A stretch of 59,365 nt of DNA from CAUPWF01 sp964369425 (lineage in GTDB: Bacteria > Bacillota > Clostridia > Lachnospirales > Lachnospiraceae). The translations under genes were made by a program, and so were the position numbers. The notes beneath the pieces are model-generated. The model did not search any database, was not told where the DNA came from, and worked only from the letters and a program-made list of their open reading frames with translations. The stretch is from the NCBI GenBank assembly GCA_964369425.1, contig CAYJGW010000012.1, positions 1-59,365 on the forward strand, written 5' to 3'. How positions within the stretch are numbered: the first letter of the stretch is position 1; the number at the start of each line of letters is the position of its first letter. Of the stretch, positions 52,327-59,365 are shown piece after piece.

Positions 52327-53565
52327 ATGGATGACCACAAAGAGCCTAAAGAAGATTTTTCTTTTTTACAAGAGACTATCAAGGATAAAAAAAGCAAGTA
52401 TTTAAGTCCCCGCGCAATACTACGCATTTCCATTCTCGGAATTGTGTTTGGTCTATTTGCGTGCACTAGCTTTGTAATCTTGAAACCTTTCCTCGAGTCC
52501 TTTATAGGTGATGAACCGCAGACCATCTCGATTCCTGAAGATGACTTCGTTAGTGAAGAAGATTTAGAGGCTACGCTAGAAGATGGCGAAGCGGAACCTC
52601 TAGCCATTGCTGATTTTGAAAATTTATACGATCAGTTGTATGAAGTTGCGGGAGAATCTATTAAAAGTCTCGTCAGTATCCATGATAAAACGGAAGAATC
52701 CTCAATAGAATCCGTAGATATTCAAGTAAGTACTACAGGTATTCAGATTGCAGCTACTTCGGAAGAACTTTTGATACTGTCACCGATACATGGACTAGAT
52801 ACGGAGCAATTATCTGTGAATTTTCACGACGGCTTGGAAGTGGAAGCTTCTATAAAATCAAAAGACACTCAATTAGGCTTTATGGTATTGAGTGTGAATC
52901 GCGAGGCAATTAATAATGAGGACATCCATCTAGCTACACTTGGTAATTCTAATACAGTAAGACAAGGGGATATCATTGTCTCTATTGGTAATCAGTTCGA
53001 ATATGATGATGGGCTTGGCTACGGAATTGTCAGTTCCACTCAAAATGTGTTACATATCATCGATGGGGAACTCAATCTAATTGCAACTGACATTCCTGTG
53101 TCTCAGACTGGAACTGGTGTGTTGATTAACACTCATGGTGAAATTATTGGAATCGTAAATGCAGCTCTAACTAGCACAACCACAGAAGCTGCTGAAACCA
53201 CAATTTCTGCAATTGCTATTTCTTGCCTCAAAGAACCGATGGAGAATATGTCAAACGGCTTAGCAAATCCTTATTTGGGCATAAAAGGTATCGAAATCAC
53301 AGAAGAGATTATTGCTAGTGAAGGACTACCTGAAGGCATCTACGTCCAAGAAGTAGTAGTGGATTCTCCTGCTATGACTGCTGGCATTCGAAGTGGCGAT
53401 ATCATCTACCAATTAGGGTCCACGAAAGTCTTAACCCAACAGCTTTACCGCAGCGAATTACTCGATTTATCTCCTGGAGAAGTTGTGGAATTAAAAGCAA
53501 AACGATTAGGAAGCGAAGGTTATGTGGACGTCGCTTTTGAAGTCAAAATCGGAAAGTCCGAATAA
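52327..53565 (+). CDS. HtrA-like membrane-anchored protein with degenerate protease domain and PDZ
   Basis: 412 residues. A cytoplasmic N-terminus (1-32), one membrane helix (about 33-55), an HtrA/S1C trypsin-like domain (about 105-300) and a PDZ domain (about 310-410, with VDSPAMTAGIRSGDIIYQLG). Compared with active HtrA, His155 is kept (ILSPIHG), but the Asp position is Gln182 (DTQLGFMVL) and the GNSGGP serine loop is replaced by SQTGTGVLIN, with no serine at the active position. It is therefore probably a pseudoprotease, acting as a binding or chaperone module. Ribosome binding site AAGGAG. Confidence 0.8.
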   Translation: MDDHKEPKEDFSFLQETIKDKKSKYLSPRAILRISILGIVFGLFACTSFVILKPFLESFIGDEPQTISIPEDDFVSEEDLEATLEDGEAEPLAIADFENLYDQLYEVAGESIKSLVSIHDKTEESSIESVDIQVSTTGIQIAATSEELLILSPIHGLDTEQLSVNFHDGLEVEASIKSKDTQLGFMVLSVNREAINNEDIHLATLGNSNTVRQGDIIVSIGNQFEYDDGLGYGIVSSTQNVLHIIDGELNLIATDIPVSQTGTGVLINTHGEIIGIVNAALTSTTTEAAETTISAIAISCLKEPMENMSNGLANPYLGIKGIEITEEIIASEGLPEGIYVQEVVVDSPAMTAGIRSGDIIYQLGSTKVLTQQLYRSELLDLSPGEVVELKAKRLGSEGYVDVAFEVKIGKSE

Positions 53566-53614
53566 GAAAGATTGAAAAAGATCAAAAAAGAATGAAAGAA
53601 GAATAGGTATATCA

Positions 53615-54568
53615 ATGAAATTTATTAATACATTACGCGAAGGCGATACAATTAGAGAAATTTATCTTTGTAAAGGAAAACGCAGTGCAGAGACTCGTAA
53701 CGGAAAACCATACGACAATCTCATCTTACAAGATAAAACTGGAACTTTAGATGGAAAAATTTGGGATCCTAACTCACAAGGAATTGCAGATTATTCTGAG
53801 TTAGATTTCATAGACGTTATGGGCGAGGTTATCAGCTACAACGGCGCTTTGCAACTGAATATCAAACAGCTAAGAGTTGCGACAGAAGGAGAGTATCAGC
53901 CTGCTGAATATATGCCAAGTTCTGAGAAAAGTATAGATGGGATGTACCAAGAACTTTTATCTTACATCAACCAGATTCAAAACAAATACTTACGTGCTGC
54001 TGTAGACTTTTATTACGTTAACGATGAGCCATTTGTTCAAGTGTTCAAATCTCACTCTGCTGCTAAAACTGTACACCATGGATTTTCAGGTGGCCTACTA
54101 GAACATACATTAAGCGTATTAAAGTTATGTGAATACTTCTATAACTCTTACGAGATATTCAATAAGGATTTACTCTATGCTGGCGCATTATTCCATGATA
54201 TTGGAAAGACAAAAGAACTTTCAAAAATGCCTGCGAATGACTACACTGACGAAGGGCAACTTTTAGGACATATCATTATTGGTGTTGAGATGGCTAACGA
54301 CGCGATTCGAACCATCGATGGCTTTCCTCAGACTTTAGCTGATGAATTGAAACATTGTATCATCGCTCACCATGGCGAATTAGAGTATGGTTCTCCTAAA
54401 AAACCCGCTCTTGCAGAAGCCCTTGCACTTAATTTCGCCGATTGTGCAGACGCAAAAATCCAGACCTTAACTGAGATTTTTAAAGACAAACACACTACTG
54501 AATGGCTGGGCTATAATCGATTGTTCGAAAGTAATCTTCGAAGAACTTCGATTCATAACGAGTATTAA
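53615..54568 (+). CDS. yhaM: 3'-5' exoribonuclease YhaM family protein
   Basis: 317 residues. N-terminal OB-fold (1-95; LILQDKTGTLDGKIWDPN) followed by an HD hydrolase domain (about 130-290; HHGFSGGLLEHTLSVL, ALFHDIGKTKEL, IIAHHGELEYGSPKKP). YhaM-type enzymes trim RNA and single-stranded DNA from the 3' end with metal ions. The metal-binding His and HD residues are all visible. A ribosome binding site is weak (GAATAGG). Length and domain order match Bacillus YhaM. Confidence 0.88.
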   Translation: MKFINTLREGDTIREIYLCKGKRSAETRNGKPYDNLILQDKTGTLDGKIWDPNSQGIADYSELDFIDVMGEVISYNGALQLNIKQLRVATEGEYQPAEYMPSSEKSIDGMYQELLSYINQIQNKYLRAAVDFYYVNDEPFVQVFKSHSAAKTVHHGFSGGLLEHTLSVLKLCEYFYNSYEIFNKDLLYAGALFHDIGKTKELSKMPANDYTDEGQLLGHIIIGVEMANDAIRTIDGFPQTLADELKHCIIAHHGELEYGSPKKPALAEALALNFADCADAKIQTLTEIFKDKHTTEWLGYNRLFESNLRRTSIHNEY

Positions 54569-54589
54569 ACCGCAATAGAGAGGATATTC

Positions 54590-55984
54590 ATGAAAAAAAA
54601 TGATTGTATTACAACTGAAATTGTTGATATTGGGATAGCTGGCGAAGGAATTGGAAAAGTCGATGGCTATACCTTATTTATAAAAGATGCAGTAGTTGGA
54701 GATGTCGTAGAAGCTAAAATCATGAAAGCGAACAAAGGGTATGGCTATGCGAAGCTCACCAAATTAATTACCCCGTCTCCTTATAGAGTCGATGAAAAGT
54801 GTTCTGTTGCAAGACAATGTGGCGGTTGTCAGCTACAGGCACTTTCTTATGAGAAACAACTTGACTTTAAATCTAATAAAGTACGGAACAACCTCATTCG
54901 ATTAGGTGGCTTTGATCCGACCTTTGTCGATACTATTTTTCAGCCAATTTTAGGAATGGATGACCCTTGGGCATATCGTAACAAAGCCCAATTTCCTTTT
55001 GGTCTCGATAAAGATAATTCTGCTATTACAGGCTTTTATGCTGGAAGAACACATTCTATCATCCCAAATACGACTTGTGATATAGGCAATCCGATTAATG
55101 AACGTATCTTAGAGATTATTTTAGATTTTGTAAAAAGTGAAAAGATTGGCATTTATAACGAAAAGATTCAAAAAGGTTTACTAAGACACGTGTTGATACG
55201 TACGAGTCATGCTACGGATGATATTATGGTCTGCCTTATTATAAACGGTGTAAAGATTCCTAAAATAGAAAAATTGATTCACATCCTAAAAACGCTTCCT
55301 GGTATGGCTAGCATTTCTATCAGCGTGAACAAAAAAAATACAAATGTGATTATGGGCGATCACTACGAGGTAGTCTGGGGAATGCCTTATATTGCAGATG
55401 CTATCGAAGGGGTATCCTATCATATTTCCCCCCTCTCTTTCTATCAAGTAAATCCGGTTCAGACTGCTGTATTATACAAAAAAGCTCTAGAGTACGCTAA
55501 TCTAAACAGCCAAGAAGTTGTTTGGGATCTTTACTGTGGCATCGGTACAATTTCTCTTTTCCTCGCTCAAAAGGCAAAACAAGTCTATGGTGTAGAAATT
55601 GTTCCACAAGCTATCGAAGATGCCAAAAAAAATGCAGAATTGAACAACATGGATAACATCGAATTTTTTGTTGGAAAAGCAGAAGATATTCTACCCGAGC
55701 AGTACAAAAAGACTAAATGCAAGCCAGAAGTCATTGTTGTGGATCCACCAAGAAAAGGTTGCGATGAAACCTTACTACAAACCATGTTAGAGATGAGTCC
55801 TGAAAGAATCGTATATGTTAGTTGCGATCCTGCTACCCTTGCCAGAGACTTAAAGATATTGTGTGAGTCAAAATACAACCTCGCAGAAGTTACACCTGTT
55901 GATATGTTTCCAATGACAGTACATATAGAATCTGTAGCTTATTTGACTCTAAGAAGTAATGGTGAAAGCGGGGTGCTTTCATGA
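54590..55984 (+). CDS. rlmD: 23S rRNA (uracil-C5)-methyltransferase, RlmD/RlmCD type
   Basis: 464 residues. N-terminal TRAM domain (1-60; GIAGEGIGKVDGYTLFIKDA), a [4Fe-4S] cluster motif CSVARQCGGCQ (about 72-82 plus a later Cys), SAM-binding region VWDLYCGIGTISLFLAQKA, and the catalytic region VVDPPRKGCDETLL with YVSCDPATLARDL (nucleophilic Cys). It methylates uridine in 23S rRNA; in Firmicutes one enzyme may serve U747 and U1939. It overlaps the next gene by four bases (ATGA). Confidence 0.92.
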   Translation: MKKNDCITTEIVDIGIAGEGIGKVDGYTLFIKDAVVGDVVEAKIMKANKGYGYAKLTKLITPSPYRVDEKCSVARQCGGCQLQALSYEKQLDFKSNKVRNNLIRLGGFDPTFVDTIFQPILGMDDPWAYRNKAQFPFGLDKDNSAITGFYAGRTHSIIPNTTCDIGNPINERILEIILDFVKSEKIGIYNEKIQKGLLRHVLIRTSHATDDIMVCLIINGVKIPKIEKLIHILKTLPGMASISISVNKKNTNVIMGDHYEVVWGMPYIADAIEGVSYHISPLSFYQVNPVQTAVLYKKALEYANLNSQEVVWDLYCGIGTISLFLAQKAKQVYGVEIVPQAIEDAKKNAELNNMDNIEFFVGKAEDILPEQYKKTKCKPEVIVVDPPRKGCDETLLQTMLEMSPERIVYVSCDPATLARDLKILCESKYNLAEVTPVDMFPMTVHIESVAYLTLRSNGESGVLS

Positions 55985-56595
55985 AAAATATCATCTTAGG
56001 TGTTCTTTTTCTGAGCTTTATCCTATCCATTACCTCTTGCGGTTCTAACTTTGAGGCAACTGCTTATGTAGAAGCTAGTTTGAACGCCCTTTATAAAGGC
56101 GAGTACGATGCATACGCTGAGTTTCGTAACATCCAGCCTGAGGATGCAAAAGAAGAAATCGAAAAAATTCATCAAGCACATGTAGAAGAAGCTTTGGCTG
56201 GCTCTGACTTTTCTAAAGAGCAGATTGCACAGTATGCCGAATTAGAGATTGAGTTATATGCACTGTTACGATATGAAGTTTTAGAGGCTGTAGAAGATAA
56301 AGATGAGAACTTTACGGTTCCTGTAACACTTTATCCCAATAATGCACTTGCTCTTCTCACTACAAATGTAGAAACGCTCATTTTAGAAGAAATGCAGACA
56401 AACCCTAATCTAGACCCTACTTCTCCGGATGTAATGTTTGAACTGTTGATTCAATCTTTGGAGCAAAGTATTGAGACATTTGAAGATCAAGAAGCGGTTG
56501 TTGTTGAATTGTCTGTTACAAAAGATGATGACGGTCATTACGGAATAGATAATAAAGATATGAAAAAATTAGAATCTACCCTACTTTCTAGGTAA
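55981..56595 (+). CDS. Lipoprotein of unknown function (DUF5105-like)
   Basis: 204 residues. N-terminal signal with lipobox: hydrophobic core LGVLFLSFILSI then TSCGS, Cys20 being the lipid attachment site. The mature part is acidic and helical (EASLNALYKGEYDAYAEFRN, EEIEKIHQAHVEEAL), similar in style to small lipoproteins of the DUF5105 type, but I cannot confirm. It is translated by overlap with rlmD (ATGA). Located on the outer face of the membrane. Function unknown. Confidence 0.7.
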   Translation: MKNIILGVLFLSFILSITSCGSNFEATAYVEASLNALYKGEYDAYAEFRNIQPEDAKEEIEKIHQAHVEEALAGSDFSKEQIAQYAELEIELYALLRYEVLEAVEDKDENFTVPVTLYPNNALALLTTNVETLILEEMQTNPNLDPTSPDVMFELLIQSLEQSIETFEDQEAVVVELSVTKDDDGHYGIDNKDMKKLESTLLSR

Positions 56596-56610
56596 CACAA
56601 TAAAATGCAT

Positions 56611-56650
56611 AAAAGTACTGCCAATAGATGCAATCTACTGGCAGTCTTTT
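56611..56650. terminator. Bidirectional terminator
   Basis: AAAAG-T-ACTGCCA...TGGCAGT-CTTTT with a further TAGAT/ATCTA pairing in the middle, between the converging lipoprotein and P-ATPase genes. Confidence 0.88.
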
Positions 56651-56658
56651 ATTGCTCT

Positions 56659-59238
56659 TTATTTATCTTTCGAACACTTCATCACCTTTGCTATTTGAAT
56701 AACAATGCTTGGTGCGATTGCAAAACCTAGAACCATCAGATAATGAGTAATAGTTAATGTCGTTACTTCAAACAATCCTCTAAAAGATGGAGTCCATATA
56801 ATTAAATTTACTAATCCAAATCCTATTAAAAATGCATAAACACTATAATAGTTTACCTTCAACTTATAAATTGGCAGATAACTTCTACAGTTAAATCCAT
56901 GTAGTAATCTAGCCAAACATAATGTTATGAATGCCATTGTTGAAGCCATTTCTGAATTGATTTTTAACCCTACAAAATAACTAGCGATAGTGAATGCAAA
57001 AATAGTAACTCCTTCGAATGTAATCTTTCGAACCGTATCTCTATTCAAAATAGAGTCTTTTGAGCCTCTTGGTTTTTGCTTTAATATCAAATCATTCCCT
57101 TGTTCCATTCCAATTGCAATCGCCGGAAGCGAATCTGTGATTAGATTGATGAATAACAAATGAACTGCGTGAAACGGTGATGGAAGGGCAAGCAAAGAGG
57201 TCAATAGCACACATAAAATCGCTGAAAAATTACCAGATAACAAATATGTAATCGAATTCTTAATGTTGGTATATACATTACGTCCCGTAATAATTGCTTT
57301 TACGATGGTCGAGAAATTATCATCTGTTAAAATCATGCTTGCTGCATCTTTAGAAACTTCACTACCAGTGATTCCCATCGCCACCCCTATATCACTATGT
57401 TTAAGTGCTGGTGCATCGTTGACTCCATCTCCTGTCATTGCAACAATCTCACCTCTCGATTGCCATGCTTTTACAATCCGTATCTTATGTTCTGGTGCCA
57501 CCCTTGCATAAACACTAATTTGGGGCAAAACTTCCTGCAATGCTTCTTCATCCATCGTTTCTAACTCTTTTCCTTCCATACAGATGTCACCATCCTTATA
57601 GATTCCAATTGTTTTTGCAATAGATCGTGCTGTTACAACGTGATCCCCTGTAATCATAATCGGTTTAATTCCTGCAATTTTACATTTCTCTACTGCCTCT
57701 TGACTTTCTAATCTCGGTGGATCCATCAAAGAGACCATACCGACAAATACCAAATCGCTCTCATCTTTAAAATCAATACTTGAACTCTCAAACTGTTTGT
57801 ATGCAAAGGCTAAGACTCTCAACCCTTGATTTGCAAATGCTTCATTTTGCTTTAAGATTTTATCGATATCTTCCTTGGTAATCTCCACAATTTCTTGATT
57901 GATTAAAATTCTGCTACAACATTTTACCAATTCATCAGGAGCACCTTTTGTATAGATATGATTCTCAGTTGCAACCGACATCAACTTTCTCGTAGAGTCA
58001 AAAGGTAATTCCAATTTACGAGTAGATGTGATCTCATAGTGTACATTTTTATTGTAACGATAATACAGATCCAATAATGCAATCTCTGTAGGGTCACCGA
58101 TTTTTTGATTTTCTGTGATGATTGCATTGTTACAGATAACACATGCTTTTAATAGAGTTCCATCTTCCCTATCCGTATGATCAAGACTCTCTAGCTTTAA
58201 CAGTCTATGCTCATTGTAGACATCAATAGCAGTCATTTTATTCTGAGTTAATGTTCCGGTCTTGTCCGAACAAATAATAGAAACGCAACCAAGGCTCTCA
58301 ACTGCATTAAGATTTTTAATAATCGCATTCTCTTTCACCATTTTCTGTGTTGATATCGAAAGTACGATTGTCACTATCGAACTCAACGCTTCTGGAATTG
58401 CAGCTACTGCTAATGCTACAGCTATCATAACTGCTTCTAGTACCGGTACGTGAGAAATAAATACGTTTAACGCTAATACAACAATAGAAATAATAATGAT
58501 ACCTATTGATAATTTCACCGAAAAATCATCTAAACTCTTTTGCAGTGGTGTCTTCTTTTCCTTTGTATCATTAAGTAGCGTTGCAATCTTCCCAATCTCT
58601 GTCTCCATCCCTACTGCAGTCACGATATATCTAGCCGTTCCATTCGTCACTAGTCCACCCGAAAATACCATATTAATCTGATCACCAATTACAACATCCT
58701 CATTTAGGATTTTCACCTCTTTATCTACGCTATTGGATTCTCCTGTCAAAGCACTTTCATTAACTTGCAAACTACTAGTATGAGATAGTCTCCCATCTGC
58801 GACAATCACATCTCCTGCCTCGATTTGAATGATATCACCTACTGTCACTTCTTTTGCATCCACTTCTATCATTGTTCCTTGACGAATGACTTTCGCTCTT
58901 GGGCTAGAAAGCGCTTGTAAACTTTCTAGTGATTTTTGCGCCTTTATCGTTTGCACCGTTCCCAATATTGCATTAATAATAATGACTACAAATATTACGA
59001 TTGTACTTTCTAATTCTCCACTAATTGCCGATACTATACCGGCTACTATCAAAATAATTACCAGTAGATCTTTAAACTGTTTCAAAAAAATCACTAAAGT
59101 ACTGTCTTGTTCTTCACCTGTAATTTCGTTGACCCCATACCGCTCTTGATGTGCCTTTACCTGCTCTAAGGTCAAACCACTTTCATTTCCACCTAACTCT
59201 TTTAGTACCTCTTGTTGACTCATCTGATATGCTTTCAT
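56659..59238 (-). CDS. Calcium-type P-type ATPase (P2-type)
   Basis: 859 residues. N-terminal cation-ATPase domain, TM1-2 (about 47-96), actuator loop with ALTGESNSVDK, TM3-4 with AVAAIPEALSSIVTIVL (the PEAL-type ion site), phosphorylation site CSDKTGTLTQNK (Asp325), hinge TGDGVNDAPALKHSDIG, and six C-terminal helices. This is the layout of bacterial PMCA/SERCA-like Ca2+ exporters; Mn2+ transport is possible. Its start codon overlaps the stop of an upstream membrane-protein gene (ATGA), so both are probably co-expressed. Confidence 0.92.
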   Translation of the reverse strand: MKAYQMSQQEVLKELGGNESGLTLEQVKAHQERYGVNEITGEEQDSTLVIFLKQFKDLLVIILIVAGIVSAISGELESTIVIFVVIIINAILGTVQTIKAQKSLESLQALSSPRAKVIRQGTMIEVDAKEVTVGDIIQIEAGDVIVADGRLSHTSSLQVNESALTGESNSVDKEVKILNEDVVIGDQINMVFSGGLVTNGTARYIVTAVGMETEIGKIATLLNDTKEKKTPLQKSLDDFSVKLSIGIIIISIVVLALNVFISHVPVLEAVMIAVALAVAAIPEALSSIVTIVLSISTQKMVKENAIIKNLNAVESLGCVSIICSDKTGTLTQNKMTAIDVYNEHRLLKLESLDHTDREDGTLLKACVICNNAIITENQKIGDPTEIALLDLYYRYNKNVHYEITSTRKLELPFDSTRKLMSVATENHIYTKGAPDELVKCCSRILINQEIVEITKEDIDKILKQNEAFANQGLRVLAFAYKQFESSSIDFKDESDLVFVGMVSLMDPPRLESQEAVEKCKIAGIKPIMITGDHVVTARSIAKTIGIYKDGDICMEGKELETMDEEALQEVLPQISVYARVAPEHKIRIVKAWQSRGEIVAMTGDGVNDAPALKHSDIGVAMGITGSEVSKDAASMILTDDNFSTIVKAIITGRNVYTNIKNSITYLLSGNFSAILCVLLTSLLALPSPFHAVHLLFINLITDSLPAIAIGMEQGNDLILKQKPRGSKDSILNRDTVRKITFEGVTIFAFTIASYFVGLKINSEMASTMAFITLCLARLLHGFNCRSYLPIYKLKVNYYSVYAFLIGFGLVNLIIWTPSFRGLFEVTTLTITHYLMVLGFAIAPSIVIQIAKVMKCSKDK

Positions 59239-59365
59239 CTACTTTTCTCCACTTCCTGATTTTTACAACGAGTTACAATTGAATCTACAACACTTTCACT
59301 AATCGGAAGGAAGAATTGAACTACTGGACCCGTAAGCAAGATTGCAACCACTGTCCCAATCCCAA
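59235..59365 (-). CDS. YczE-like membrane protein, C-terminal end only
   Basis: The last 42 residues of a gene that begins beyond the right edge. GIGTVVAILLTGPVVQFFLP is the characteristic last-helix segment of YczE/DUF6198-type membrane proteins, followed by a short polar tail ending NQEVEKSR. Its TGA overlaps the ATG of the P-type ATPase by four bases, consistent with an operon. Too short for a confident family call. Confidence 0.6.
   Translation of the reverse strand, partial: GIGTVVAILLTGPVVQFFLPISESVVDSIVTRCKNQEVEKSR

Noticed and set aside
52254..52607. A minus-strand frame opposite the HtrA-like gene.
   Set aside because: It is Ser/Lys-rich low-complexity shadow of the coding strand, with no start signal.

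Overview
The window reads as chromosomal DNA of a low-GC, anaerobic, spore-forming member of the Clostridia, most likely in or near the Lachnospiraceae. The evidence is a pair of spore-maturation genes (spmA, spmB), a complete D-proline reductase (Stickland) locus, a complete selenocysteine apparatus, a Gram-positive type IV pilus cluster without a secretin, and two nuclease-family genes of types often multiplied in Lachnospiraceae. I cannot name the species.

Layout. 1-613: a strong promoter and leader pointing off the left edge, and four tandem 72-73 bp repeats. 614-2287: an AAA-ATPase/PD-(D/E)XK protein. 2529-21334 (minus): the pilus cluster, in transcription order pilB, pilT, pilC, pilA, pilD, a pilM-pilN fusion, pilO-like, four minor-pilin-like genes, and a 1922-residue secreted protein. 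It is interrupted by a 100-N gap whose flanks are the same 55 bases, so the gap is probably an assembly artefact. 21872-22801: an Rpn-type nuclease. 22882-27935 (minus): L-fucose isomerase, spmB, spmA, galE and a sugar nucleotidyltransferase.

28092-35828: the proline reductase locus. prdC, prdA, a small gene, prdB (in-frame UGA for selenocysteine), prdD and prdE lie on the minus strand downstream of a selenocysteine tRNA. Divergently on the plus strand are the proline racemase prdF and a TetR regulator. 35910-43982 (minus): selenium genes yedF, a GGDEF/EAL gene, selD (itself with a UGA codon), selA, selB, a cysteine-desulfurase-like gene and a DUF3343 gene. The window therefore carries a major selenoenzyme, its tRNA and the machinery that makes and inserts selenocysteine.

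44091-59365: mostly housekeeping. An rRNA methyltransferase, a DivIVA-like protein, a membrane protein, a cyclic-nucleotide-domain/DUF2225 protein, a two-component system, MutS2, an HtrA-like protein that has lost its catalytic residues, a YhaM-type exonuclease, an RlmD-type methyltransferase, a lipoprotein, a Ca2+-type P-ATPase and the end of a YczE-like membrane protein.

The most useful observations are these. PrdD and PrdE are PrdA cut exactly at its self-cleavage site. PilB carries a two-motif MshEN (c-di-GMP-binding) domain, and a predicted c-di-GMP phosphodiesterase gene sits inside the selenium operon. A 23-bp palindrome lies in front of prdF-tetR, with no PrdR in sight. A perfect hairpin separates prdB from prdD. 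A possible small RNA lies between selD and the EAL gene.
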